Positions 33,401 to 40,863 of a stretch of 64,000 bases of DNA are shown one piece after another. The notes below the pieces were generated by a model. It was given only the letters and a program-made list of their open reading frames with translations. It had not been told where the DNA came from and made no database searches. The translations under genes were made by a program, and so were the position numbers. This DNA comes from Hymenobacter frigidus (GTDB lineage Bacteria > Bacteroidota > Bacteroidia > Cytophagales > Hymenobacteraceae): positions 1-64,000 of the forward strand of contig NZ_BMGY01000019.1 in NCBI RefSeq assembly GCF_014640435.1, in the 5' to 3' direction. Within the stretch, counting starts at the first letter, position 1, and each line of letters opens with the position of its first letter.

Positions 33401-35903
33401 TCTGCTGGCCACCACGGCCAACGGCTGCTTCCAGCGCGATACCGTAGTCGTGACCATCAACCCGGCCGCTGTGGCCGTGGCGGGTGCCAGCCGCGCCGTG
33501 TGCTCGGGCCTGAGCGTGATGCTGGGCGCGGCCCCGGTAACTGGCTACACCTATAGCTGGAGCCCGGCCACCGGCTTGAGCAGCGCCACCGTGGCCAACC
33601 CCACCTTCACGCTCACCAACACCACCGCCACGCCCAACCCCATCGTGTACACCCTCACGGCCACTACCGCCAACGGCTGCGTGAGCACCGGCACCGTGAC
33701 CGTGACCGTGAATCCCGCCGCCGTGGCCGAAGCCGGCCCCGACCAAGCCGTTTGCGACCGCAAGCAGCTAACTCTGGGGGCTCCTATTCGCGCCGGCTAC
33801 ACCTACAGCTGGAGCCCCGCCACCAATCTGAGCAGCGCCAACGCCGCCCAGCCGGTCTTCACCGGCGTGAATGCCACGGCCGCCCCGCTCACCCTTATCT
33901 ACACCCTCACGGCCACCACGGCCAGCGGCTGCGTGAGCACTGATGTCGTGACCGTGACCGTGAACCCGCGCCCGGCGGCGGAGGCCATCACCGGCCCGGC
34001 GTCGGTGTGCCCCACCGTTACGGGCCTCGCTTACTCGGTGCCTACGCCCGCAGCCGCAGCTTATACCTGGCTGATTAGCGGCGGCACCATTGTCAGCGGC
34101 CAGGGCACTCCGGCCATCACCGTGAACTGGGGCGTGGCCACCACCAGCGCGTTCATCAAGGTGTTCCGCCTCAATGCTCAGGGCTGTTCTTCGGATACTA
34201 CCACGCTGCCCATCGTCATCAACCAGCGCCTGCAAACGGTGCGCCCCACCGGCCCCGGCGACATCTTGGCCGTGGCCCCCGTGCCCACCTCGGTGTGTCA
34301 GGCCGATGGTCCGTACATCTACCGCAGCGGCGTGTTCTCCAACGGGTCCAGCTACTCGTGGGTCATCAGCGGCGGCACGCAGGTGAGCTCCTTCCAGAAC
34401 ACGGTGACCGTGAACTGGGACCCGGTGACGGTCGCTACCACCCGTACCATTGTGGTGACGGAAACGAGCAACCCGGCCGGTGGTATCTGCCGCGGCACTT
34501 CCACTCCGCTGCAAGTACTGGTCAATCCTTCACCGCTCACCACCCTCGCCATCACCAGCCCGGTGCGCGTGTGCCAGGGCAGCGGCCCCGTCACGGTGAG
34601 CCTGCCCGGCGGCTTCGCCGGCTCCACTTACGTGTTTCAGCTGAACGGCACCCCGCTGGCCGGTACCGGCAACAGCCGCACCATTGCCACGCTGCCCGCC
34701 CCCGGCACCTACACCCTTACGGCGCAGGAAACCACGGCCGGCCCCGCCAGCTGCGTGGGCCCGGTGTATACCGTGCCCTTCACCGTGAACCCGCTGCCCA
34801 CGGCCCCTACCATCACAGGCTCGGGCTTTGTGTGCAACACCGCCACGCCGCAGCAGTACGCCATTGCCAACCCCGCGCTGGGTGCCAGCTACCTCTGGAC
34901 GGTGATGGGCGGCACCGTTACGGCCGGCGGCACCAGCAGCCAGGTCACGGTACTATTCAACGCCACCGGCCCCTACTCGGTGAGCGCCGCCGAAATCAGT
35001 GCCCCGCCGGCTTCGTGCACGGGCCCGGCCGCTACCCGCACCATCGTGTTGGATAACCCCACCATCGCCCTGACTAATGCTTCGGTGGATGCCACCAGCA
35101 ACAACCGCGTTGTCCTCACCCTGACCGCTCCCAACAGCAGCAGCACCCCCAACCCCGTGCAGATTCAGCGGCGCGTGGCGGCCACTGGCAGCTTTGTGAC
35201 AGTAGGCACGGTCGCCGCTTCGGCCACTACCTACACCGATAACAACGCGGTGGATGCCTCGGCCAACTCCTACGAGTACCGCCTGAACCTCACCAACGGC
35301 TGCGGCACGCTGCTGACCAGCAGCACTGCCCAGACCATCCGGCTGGTGGCTACCAACGCCGGCACCACCGGCACCGGCGGCTTCGACCAGGGCAAAACCA
35401 CCCTCACCTGGAACGCCTACGTGGGCTTCCCGGTAGTCGAGTACCAAATCTTCCGCCGTACCGATGCCGGCACGCCGGAGCTGGTGGGCAAGGTATCTGC
35501 TGGCAGCCCCCTGCAAGCCGTGGTGAATAATGCCGCCACGGGCTCCGTCTCCGGCGCGGGCTTCAGCCAGAACTTCCGGGTAGTGGCGGTGGGCACCGGC
35601 ACCACACCGCTGCGCTCGAACTCCAACGAAGCCAGCGTAAACTTTGCCAACGCCGTCCGGACCTACAACATCATCACGCCGAACAACGACGGCCGCAACG
35701 ATGTACTGGTCATTGACAACATCCAGCTCTACCCCGGCAATGCCTTCACGGTGTTCAACCGCTGGGGCCGCGAGGTGTACAAAACCACCAACTACCAGAA
35801 CAACTGGGGCGGCGACGCCAACACTGCCCCCGGCAACTACTTCTACCTGCTGACCGTGCCCAACGGCCCCAGCATCAAAAACTGGTTCGAGGTGGTGAAA
35901 TAG
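30408..35903 (+). CDS. Giant secreted repeat protein with gliding-motility-associated (T9SS type B) C-terminus
   Basis: An 1831-residue exported protein. After the signal peptide (ending AQA) comes SHFLGGEMNYRYL, a start shared by many gliding-motility-associated Bacteroidota proteins. Ig-like beta domains follow, then seven tandem repeats of about 85 residues (residues about 595-1184), each carrying AGP...C, a Y[AT]WSP[AT]xGLSS core and a closing TVNPAAVA. PKD/Ig-like domains and a fibronectin-like domain (about 1500-1740) come next. The last 85 residues are the type B sorting domain (ITPNNDGRNDVLVIDNI, FNRWGREVYKT, NWFEVVK). It is likely a surface adhesin secreted by the T9SS. A terminator follows. 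Confidence 0.88.
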   Translation: MSQPLLRRFYGSLLLLVLLVLGARPAQASHFLGGEMNYRYLDANGPVGNPFRYEITVTVYINALPGTPGQPVRNQNIFVFNRTTGARTNVNLTGTISPVITGPKIPAGCSIVPPNQPFVINRFVGTVNLPVSFDGYYAVFSVAARNAGIANLANSDSQPLTLYVSMAPPLIPNRSPVFSDTAVAIVCQNDTTISLNNAFDPDGDRLVYSFGAPFGTSPNNFTAFPPLPNTIPYRSTNFSAAAPFGTGPGNFATINASTGIAKYGATSIGQYVVAVDVSEYRNINGNEVLIGTTRRDLQLLVTTCPPTPPPVLPPALTMPRDYTIEEGQSLSIALSASQASGNHPLVLTLNSALLDGSGPFNTTFNGSTGTVQPGNLTGTASVSGVNTVSGTFVFNSACGNARTAPYDLGVTVKDNGCGGKQVSDIFRITVRRALGPNAINGPALVCDPATVRTYTAAGPVPASYNWRAVGGAITSGQGTSTVQVTWGNANTTGTLVLKGISSRGCPTDSVLKTVDIRPLPPLTVTPAATSICQGTSTTLSVSGGQAGLTYAWTGGGISSTTTTVTVSPTTTTTYTITGSDGTCTTSATVTVTVTPPPVANAGPDRSVCPGVTSTLLGMPPVAGLTYAWSPATGLSSTTVAQPTVTLPNATGAPIVLKYALTASSGVNCLSIDSVFVTVNPAAIANAGPARATCAGVASVALGTPALPGYTYSWSPAIGLSSTNAAQPTATLPNTTGTDITTSYTLTATSPQGCTATSTVILTVNPAAVATPGPGISFCSGTVSAPLGGTAVPGTTYSWSPTTGLSNPTILNPTVTGTNTTGAPIIVTYTLTATTANGCVVTATVDVTINPAAVADAGAARATCSNVGVVIGGTPVAGTTYAWSPALGLSSTTGLNPTLTLPNLTGAPIIVTYTLTATTANGCVATGTVAVTINPAAVAQAGPDKTTCSNVGVVIGSGTPIAGTTYAWSPTLGLSSSTSLTPTVTLSNLTSAAVTQQYILLATTANGCFQRDTVVVTINPAAVAVAGASRAVCSGLSVMLGAAPVTGYTYSWSPATGLSSATVANPTFTLTNTTATPNPIVYTLTATTANGCVSTGTVTVTVNPAAVAEAGPDQAVCDRKQLTLGAPIRAGYTYSWSPATNLSSANAAQPVFTGVNATAAPLTLIYTLTATTASGCVSTDVVTVTVNPRPAAEAITGPASVCPTVTGLAYSVPTPAAAAYTWLISGGTIVSGQGTPAITVNWGVATTSAFIKVFRLNAQGCSSDTTTLPIVINQRLQTVRPTGPGDILAVAPVPTSVCQADGPYIYRSGVFSNGSSYSWVISGGTQVSSFQNTVTVNWDPVTVATTRTIVVTETSNPAGGICRGTSTPLQVLVNPSPLTTLAITSPVRVCQGSGPVTVSLPGGFAGSTYVFQLNGTPLAGTGNSRTIATLPAPGTYTLTAQETTAGPASCVGPVYTVPFTVNPLPTAPTITGSGFVCNTATPQQYAIANPALGASYLWTVMGGTVTAGGTSSQVTVLFNATGPYSVSAAEISAPPASCTGPAATRTIVLDNPTIALTNASVDATSNNRVVLTLTAPNSSSTPNPVQIQRRVAATGSFVTVGTVAASATTYTDNNAVDASANSYEYRLNLTNGCGTLLTSSTAQTIRLVATNAGTTGTGGFDQGKTTLTWNAYVGFPVVEYQIFRRTDAGTPELVGKVSAGSPLQAVVNNAATGSVSGAGFSQNFRVVAVGTGTTPLRSNSNEASVNFANAVRTYNIITPNNDGRNDVLVIDNIQLYPGNAFTVFNRWGREVYKTTNYQNNWGGDANTAPGNYFYLLTVPNGPSIKNWFEVVK
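32190..33960 (+). repeat. Seven tandem coding repeats of about 255 bp
   Basis: In-frame repeats start near 32190, 32436, 32693, 32948, 33204, 33460 and 33709. Units 4 and 5 are the most alike at DNA level (shared GGCACCACCTACGCCTGGAG), which suggests recent duplication or gene conversion within the array. Confidence 0.85.
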
Positions 35904-35919
35904 CCCGCCTTCCCCATTC

Positions 35920-35957
35920 AAACAAAGGCCTCCCGGTACCGGGAGGCCTTTTTTGTT
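35920..35957 (+). terminator. Rho-independent terminator after the repeat protein
   Basis: Perfect hairpin AAAGGCCTCCCGG / CCGGGAGGCCTTT with T run, 17 nt after the stop codon; the outer bases also pair. Confidence 0.9.
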
Positions 35958-36011
35958 TCAAAAGTCCCTCCCCACCGCCACGCAGCCGCCCCCCATCCAC
36001 GCCAGACCGGT

Positions 36012-36049
36012 GCCCCCTCTTTTTTGGAGAGGGGGTCAGGGGGTGAGGT
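36012..36049. repeat. Solo half of the CCCCTCTCCAAAA inverted-repeat family
   Basis: GCCCCCTCTTTTTTGGAG, then AGGGGGTCAGGGGGTGAGG, equals one arm of the 22106-22240 element. The second arm is missing. It lies about 25 nt before the start codon of the rRNA methyltransferase gene and just upstream of its -7 box. Confidence 0.85.
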
Positions 36050-36059
36050 GCCCCCGCCC

Positions 36060-36067
36060 TACCTTTG
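36060..36067 (+). promoter_or_regulatory. -7 box of the rRNA methyltransferase gene
   Basis: TACCTTTG, 8 nt before the ATG at 36076; transcription would start about at the start codon (leaderless or nearly so). Confidence 0.55.
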
Positions 36068-36075
36068 CTTCACAT

Positions 36076-37488
36076 ATGAGCCGAGCCAAAAATATCCCCG
36101 CCGAGTTACTCCGCAACGTTAAAATTCAGGACATGGTGGCCGAAGGCAAATGCCTCGTTCGCGTCGAAAATCTCGTCATCTTCGTGTCCCAGGTCGCCCC
36201 CGGCGACGTCGTAGACCTGCGCGTCACCAAAGCCAAGAAGAGCTTTCTCGAAGCCGTGCCCATCAAGTTTCACGAGTACTCCGAACTGCGCACCACACCG
36301 TTCTGCCAGCATTTTGGTACCTGCGGCGGCTGCAAGTGGCAGCACCTCACCTACGACGCCCAACTGCACTATAAGCAGCAGCAGGTAGTCGACCAGCTCA
36401 CCCGCATCGGCAAAGTGGAGCTGCCCGAAATCCGCCAAATTCTGCCCTCTCCCCAGCGCACCTACTACCGCAACAAGCTCGAATACACGTTCAGTGACAA
36501 CGGCTGGCTCACCACCGAGCAGATAAACGACGATACCACGCAGTACAACCGCGAAGTTGTCGGCTTCCACACCCCCGCCCGCTTCGACAAGATTATCGAC
36601 GTGGAGCACTGCTGGCTCCAGGCCGAGCCGAGCAACGAAATCCGCCTCTTCATCCGCGCCTACGCCCACGAGCACAAGCTGGCTTTCAACAACCTCGTGC
36701 GCCAAACCGGCCTGCTCCGCAACCTCATCATCCGCACCGCTCAAAGCACCGGCGAAATCATGGTGATTCTGCAGTGCTACCACGCCGACGACGCCATCGC
36801 GCCCCTGCTCGACGCCCTGCTGGCCAAGTTCCCCGGCATCACCTCCCTCAACTACGTCCTCAACAACAAGGGCAACGAAACTTTCAACGACCTCGACGTG
36901 GTCACTTACCACGGCAAGCCCTACATCGAGGAAGATATGGAAGGCCTGCGCTTCCGCATCGGCCCCAAGTCCTTCTACCAAACCAACTCCGAAGGGGCCC
37001 ACCAGCTCTACAAAGTCGCCCGCGACTTCGCCGGACTCACCGGCAACGAGCTAGTATACGACCTCTACACCGGGGCCGGCACCATCGCCAGCTTCGTGGC
37101 GGCCCAGGCGCGCAAAGTCATCGGCGTCGAATACGTGGACCAGGCCGTGGCCGACGCCCACGTCAACGCCGAAATCAACAATATCACCAACACCGAGTTC
37201 TACGCCGGCGACATGAAGGACGTGCTCACTGCCGAATTCACCGCCCACCACGGCCGCCCCGACGTCCTCATCACCGACCCGCCCCGCGCCGGCATGCACC
37301 CCGACGTAGTGGCCCGCCTCCTGGAGCTGCGCGCCCCCCGCATCGTCTACATCAGCTGCAACCCCGGCACCCAGGCCCGCGACCTAGAACTGCTCGACCC
37401 CGCGTATCGGGTGACGCGCGTGCAGCCCGTGGATATGTTCCCGCATACCCACCATGTGGAAAATGTGGTGCTGCTGGAGTTGAAGTAG
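36076..37488 (+). CDS. rlmD: 23S rRNA (uracil-C5)-methyltransferase, RlmD/RumA-like
   Basis: A 470-residue cytoplasmic enzyme that methylates C5 of a uracil in 23S rRNA (U1939 in E. coli for RlmD) with SAM. An N-terminal TRAM-like RNA-binding domain is followed by iron-sulfur ligands Cys77, Cys83 and Cys86 (CQHFGTCGGC), with a fourth Cys near 179. The SAM site YDLYTGAGTIASF, the DPPRAGMHPDVV motif and the nucleophile Cys428 in YISCNPGTQARD are present. The ATG at 36076 is supported by the -7 box only 8 nt upstream. Bacteroidota genomes often carry RlmD-type enzymes; RlmC specificity cannot be excluded. Confidence 0.88.
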   Translation: MSRAKNIPAELLRNVKIQDMVAEGKCLVRVENLVIFVSQVAPGDVVDLRVTKAKKSFLEAVPIKFHEYSELRTTPFCQHFGTCGGCKWQHLTYDAQLHYKQQQVVDQLTRIGKVELPEIRQILPSPQRTYYRNKLEYTFSDNGWLTTEQINDDTTQYNREVVGFHTPARFDKIIDVEHCWLQAEPSNEIRLFIRAYAHEHKLAFNNLVRQTGLLRNLIIRTAQSTGEIMVILQCYHADDAIAPLLDALLAKFPGITSLNYVLNNKGNETFNDLDVVTYHGKPYIEEDMEGLRFRIGPKSFYQTNSEGAHQLYKVARDFAGLTGNELVYDLYTGAGTIASFVAAQARKVIGVEYVDQAVADAHVNAEINNITNTEFYAGDMKDVLTAEFTAHHGRPDVLITDPPRAGMHPDVVARLLELRAPRIVYISCNPGTQARDLELLDPAYRVTRVQPVDMFPHTHHVENVVLLELK

Positions 37489-37499
37489 CTTCTGAAATT

Positions 37500-37898
37500 A
37501 TGGCTGAAGAAAATAGTTATAAACCGCAAATTATATGGCAAGGAATGCCTGTTGGCATATTTAATAATCCCCACCCCGACATGTGGTATTTAGAAGGACC
37601 TTGGATAAGCAATAATTCTAAAGCGGCTAATGATTTTGAATCTATGGCCAAAAGCCTCAATACTACAGCAGTTTTCAACGATTTGAGTAAAGGAATTATA
37701 GCCTTTTTAGTCAGCGAAAATGGCGAAAAACCTATCCGAGTTTCTGTTATCAGTTTATCTGATAATATGTTATTTACTCGCTATAACCTTGTTACTGAAT
37801 CCTCACAATTGAAGCCAGAAATACCATCAAATTCTGCGGATTCACTGCTCTCAAAAATGCGCGCTATATGGCGTATAATCTTTAATAAGAAGTTTTGA
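37500..37898 (+). CDS. AT-rich hypothetical protein
   Basis: A 132-residue soluble protein starting ATG at 37500, 11 nt after the rlmD stop codon. I do not recognise a family. The first part is rich in Trp, Asn and Pro (IWQGMPVGIFNNPHPDMWY), the C terminus is basic (RAIWRIIFNKKF), and there is no signal peptide. Its DNA is much more AT-rich than the genes on either side and uses AT-ending codons, which suggests acquisition from elsewhere. It is followed after 2 nt by another small unknown gene of normal composition, so the pair may be expressed together with rlmD. Confidence 0.7.
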   Translation: MAEENSYKPQIIWQGMPVGIFNNPHPDMWYLEGPWISNNSKAANDFESMAKSLNTTAVFNDLSKGIIAFLVSENGEKPIRVSVISLSDNMLFTRYNLVTESSQLKPEIPSNSADSLLSKMRAIWRIIFNKKF

Positions 37899-37900
37899 TA

Positions 37901-38275
37901 ATGGACTACTTCAACGACCCCGAACTCAACGGCAAATACCTCGGCACCATCACCAAAGATTTTGTCGTCGTTTGCGATACCCTGCTCGAAGCCTCTTCCC
38001 AAATCCGCAAGGGCGACTTCAGCCAATACCCCATTTTCGTGTTTGCCAAGCAGGAAGTGCCGCTCGGCGGCCTACTCGTGAATGCCGATGACCTGAACCT
38101 GGACTGGCACGTCTTCGCCAGCTACCTGGAGCTGTTCGTGCAGCAAGGCATCGTAGAGCCCGATGGCGTGGCTTATTTCCAGGCGAACTACAAAGACCCC
38201 GACGAATTCTGCTGCCTCTTCGTGCTCGATAAGGAATTCACCAAATTCGTGTTTATCCCGTACCCGGAAGATTGA
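37901..38275 (+). CDS. Hypothetical small acidic protein
   Basis: A 124-residue acidic cytoplasmic protein (starts MDYFNDPELNGKYLG, ends FVFIPYPED). There is no signal peptide or membrane segment. The composition suggests a compact alpha/beta fold with several aromatic residues (YPIFVFAKQEVPLGGLLV). The family is not recognised. The start is ATG 37901 rather than an in-frame TTG two codons before. GC content and codon use match the chromosome, unlike the gene just upstream. A palindromic element follows the stop codon. Confidence 0.8.
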   Translation: MDYFNDPELNGKYLGTITKDFVVVCDTLLEASSQIRKGDFSQYPIFVFAKQEVPLGGLLVNADDLNLDWHVFASYLELFVQQGIVEPDGVAYFQANYKDPDEFCCLFVLDKEFTKFVFIPYPED

Positions 38276-38293
38276 GGTCAGGCGGCGAATAAA

Positions 38294-38411
38294 AAGAACG
38301 TCATGCCGAGCGCAGCCGAGGCATCTCGCCCGGAGTAGTAACCCAATCGTTCAACGATTATAATTACTACCCCACGCGAGATGCCTCGGCTGCGCTCGGC
38401 ATGACGTTCTT
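38294..38411. repeat. 118-bp palindromic element, GCCGAGCGCAGCCGAGGC family, copy 2
   Basis: Perfect 36-bp arms (38294-38329 and 38376-38411). The inner 31 bp and parts of the centre (GTTCAACGATT, ACTACCCCA) match copy 1 at 18840. It lies between convergent gene ends. Confidence 0.95.
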
Positions 38412-38433
38412 AAATTTGTAACGTTCTGCTTTT

Positions 38434-38889
38434 CTAATTCCGGCGCTGCACCGGCAAATCCTCCAGCTGCGCGTAGCTCAGCTTCCAGGTATTATCGGCG
38501 GCTTTTTTCCAGAGGAAAATGTAGTTGCCTTCGCCAAAGCCGGCGGGCTGGCCGGGGCCGGCCGGCAGCACATCCACCGAGAAAGTGCCCGCTTCATAGG
38601 CGCTATTCGTGTCCACGTTGCTGCTGATTACACTCGTTTTGAGGCTGCTGATGGTAGGCAGCGTTTCGCGCACCCACTTCTGCGATACTTCGTCTTTGCC
38701 TTTCCAATGGGCCGTGCCTTGCACAAAGCTCACATCATCGGCCAGCATGCCGGTAATCTTGCCGGAGTCGCGGCTATTCCAGGCGCCGACAAATTCCTGG
38801 TCCAGGGTTTGCACGTTCACGGCATCACCGGCTTTCGAACAAGAAGTGAGCGCCACGGCCACGAACAAACTGCAAAGGAGAGATTTCAT
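38434..38889 (-). CDS. DUF4440/SnoaL-like lipoprotein
   Basis: A 151-residue lipoprotein: signal peptide with lipobox ALTSC (Cys17), then an NTF2-like domain with LDQEFVGAWNSRDSGKI, MLADDVSFVQGTAHW and a closing WKKAADNTWKLSYAQLED strand. This cone-shaped fold binds or turns over small molecules in some families, but most secreted DUF4440 proteins have no known function. It is single, with its own upstream region. The protein should sit in the inner or outer membrane facing the periplasm. Confidence 0.83.
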   Translation of the reverse strand: MKSLLCSLFVAVALTSCSKAGDAVNVQTLDQEFVGAWNSRDSGKITGMLADDVSFVQGTAHWKGKDEVSQKWVRETLPTISSLKTSVISSNVDTNSAYEAGTFSVDVLPAGPGQPAGFGEGNYIFLWKKAADNTWKLSYAQLEDLPVQRRN

Positions 38890-38958
38890 AAGTCCAAAAG
38901 GTTGGTGAAGGGAAGGTAGCGGACCGCATCATCCGCCGTTACAATTAGCTGTAATAAA

Positions 38959-38988
38959 CAAACCCCGAGCGCAAGCGCCCGGGGTTTG
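38959..38988 (-). terminator. Terminator after the glycine-zipper gene
   Basis: Hairpin AAACCCCGAGCG / CGCCCGGGGTTT, 20 nt beyond the stop codon of the minus-strand gene at 39010. Confidence 0.7.
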
Positions 38989-39009
38989 AATTAAGCATCT
39001 ATTTCGGGA

Positions 39010-39531
39010 TTACCAGCTCTTGCGACGAACTTCCTCGGTCGAATAAGGTTTCGACGGGTCACCGTAGTGGGCATTGGGCAAGTAAGCGGCGTTCGTCGTG
39101 GCGGGCATGGCGTTCACCTGGCCACTAACCATAGCGTCCGAAGCCGTGAGGCTGTTGGCGGGTACTGCGGCGGTTTGCGTGCGGGTGGTTACCACCGTTT
39201 CGCGGCGGTTGTTGCGGGCAATGGCCCGGCGGTACTCGGCTTCGCGGGCGGCAGTGGCCCGGTTGGCGGCGGCAATGCGCGCCCGCTCCTTACGCTTGTT
39301 ATCAACGTGCTTGCCCACGCCATAGCCGATGGCCCCACCGGCCACGCCACCCACTACGCCACCCACGGCCCGGTTGCGCTTATTGATGATGGCACCGGCA
39401 GCAGCACCGCCCAAACCACCAATTACGGCACCTTTGGCCTGGGGGCTCCATTGAGCCCGGGCAGGAGTAGCGGTGCCAAATACAGTGCTAAGGAGCACCA
39501 GAAAGCTGAGGATATAGGGGAGCTTATTCAT
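39010..39531 (-). CDS. YMGG-like glycine-zipper exported protein
   Basis: A 173-residue protein beginning at ATG 39531 with a signal peptide (cleavage after ARAQ). Residues about 35-75 form two glycine-zipper segments (VIGGLGGAAAGAII and VGGVVGGVAGGAIGYGVG), typical of YMGG/Rick_17kDa-like envelope proteins that insert or oligomerise in the outer membrane. A basic helix (NKRKERARIAAANRA) and a low-complexity tail follow. The function is unknown. An ATG 11 codons upstream is less likely because it would spoil the signal peptide. Confidence 0.8.
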   Translation of the reverse strand: MNKLPYILSFLVLLSTVFGTATPARAQWSPQAKGAVIGGLGGAAAGAIINKRNRAVGGVVGGVAGGAIGYGVGKHVDNKRKERARIAAANRATAAREAEYRRAIARNNRRETVVTTRTQTAAVPANSLTASDAMVSGQVNAMPATTNAAYLPNAHYGDPSKPYSTEEVRRKSW

Positions 39532-39670
39532 GACTAGCGAAGTAAAGTTGACAGGAAAAATCACGTACTTGAGAATGATGTTGACAATTAGCGTGCCATA
39601 GCGGCTTTTCTCCTTGCTTTTCCCTAACGGTGGAGCTTAGACAAAGGTTGACCCGGTCCCCAGGGCAAAG

Positions 39671-40699
39671 CTAAAAGCTAGTCCAGCCCTGAGCCTGCAG
39701 CGGCACGGCCTGGCCACTCTTGGTCACCAGGTTAGCGCCATCATCAGCAGTAGTCAAATGGCCGATTATAGTTATATCCGGGTGATTTTTGAGCTTTTCG
39801 TGGTCCGTTACGGGCACGGTAAACAGTAGTTCGTAGTCCTCGCCGCCGTTGAGGGCGCAGGTGATGGGGTCGAGGTTGAATTCGGCCGCTACTTCCAGCG
39901 TAGGGTTGGCCATGGGCAAAAACTCGGTGAATACCCGGGCTCCCGTACCACTGGCCGCGCACAGGTGCAGCACTTCGGAGGCCAGGCCGTCGGAAATATC
40001 AATCATGCTGGTGGGCCGCACGCCCAGCTCCCGCAGCTCGTGCACAATGTCGAGCCGGGCTTCGGCGCGCAGTTGGCGCTGCACTACATACTCGTAGTTT
40101 TCCAGCTCGGGCTGGGTGTCCGGGTCGGCCAGGAAAGCCTGCTTTTCGCGCTCCAGCACCTGCAAACCCAGAAATGCCGCGCCCAAGTCGCCACTCACGC
40201 AGAGCAGGTCGGTGGGCTTGCCACCGCTGCGGCGCACGGCCTGCCCGGCGGGCACTTCGCCCAGCACCGTCACGGCTAGGGTGAGGCCGCCGCCGCTGGC
40301 AGTGGTGTCGCCGCCCACCAGGTCCACGTTGTAGGCCTCGCAAGCCAAGCGCATGCCGGCATACAGCTCCTCAATAGCCTCCACCGTGAAGCGCGGACCG
40401 GCCGAAAGCGCTACCACCAGCTGCGTGGGCAGTGCATTCATAGCCGCTATGTCCGACACATTCACGGCCACGGCTTTATAGCCCAGGTGCCGCAACGGGC
40501 AGAAAGCCAGGTCAAAATGAATGCCTTCGACCAATAAATCGGTGGTCATGACAAGCTCGGTGCCGGGCGTGGGCGCGATAATAGCGGCATCGTCGCCAAT
40601 ACCCAGCACGGTGCCGGGCTGGCGGTTCGTGATGCCGGCTTGCAGGCGATTGATAAGGGCAAATTCGCCAATGGCGGTAAGGGGCGTCAGGTCGGCCAT
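39671..40699 (-). CDS. thiL: Thiamine-monophosphate kinase
   Basis: A 342-residue cytoplasmic enzyme that phosphorylates thiamine monophosphate to thiamine pyrophosphate, the last step of the pathway. Signature features: GEFALINRL, the Mg/ATP-binding GIGDDAAII, TTDLLVEGIHFDL, YKAVAVNVSDIAAM and GGDTTAS. Length and motif order match ThiL of the PurM/ThiL superfamily. No other thiamine genes are in the window. It is a single gene with its start at 40699; the upstream stretch 40705-40800 contains partly complementary segments of uncertain meaning. Confidence 0.95.
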   Translation of the reverse strand: MADLTPLTAIGEFALINRLQAGITNRQPGTVLGIGDDAAIIAPTPGTELVMTTDLLVEGIHFDLAFCPLRHLGYKAVAVNVSDIAAMNALPTQLVVALSAGPRFTVEAIEELYAGMRLACEAYNVDLVGGDTTASGGGLTLAVTVLGEVPAGQAVRRSGGKPTDLLCVSGDLGAAFLGLQVLEREKQAFLADPDTQPELENYEYVVQRQLRAEARLDIVHELRELGVRPTSMIDISDGLASEVLHLCAASGTGARVFTEFLPMANPTLEVAAEFNLDPITCALNGGEDYELLFTVPVTDHEKLKNHPDITIIGHLTTADDGANLVTKSGQAVPLQAQGWTSF

Positions 40700-40810
40700 G
40701 TATTTTTTAATTATCAGTTGCGCGGTGTCGGTTCTTAGTTGTCGTTCTCCAAGCCCAAGGACAGGATGGCTGATAACTATGAACCGACAACAAAAGTCAA
40801 AAGTACGCCC

Positions 40811-40845
40811 ATAAAAAAAGGAGGAAATTGCTTCCCTCCTTTCCT
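40811..40845 (-). terminator. Terminator after the interrupted T9SS cargo gene
   Basis: Hairpin AAAGGAGG / CCTCCTTT. On the minus strand the left A run becomes a T run; 20 nt past the gene's last stop codon. Confidence 0.8.
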
Positions 40846-40863
40846 GTCAAATCAAGTGGCCGC

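Noticed and set aside
32499..33746. 415-codon minus-strand frame in the repeat region
   Set aside because: It mirrors the tandem repeats of the secreted protein and is Gly/His/Ala-rich; no independent evidence.
32190..33960. Regularly spaced repeats considered as a CRISPR-like array
   Set aside because: Units are about 255 bp, in frame and coding for Ig-like modules; there are no short identical repeats with unique spacers.
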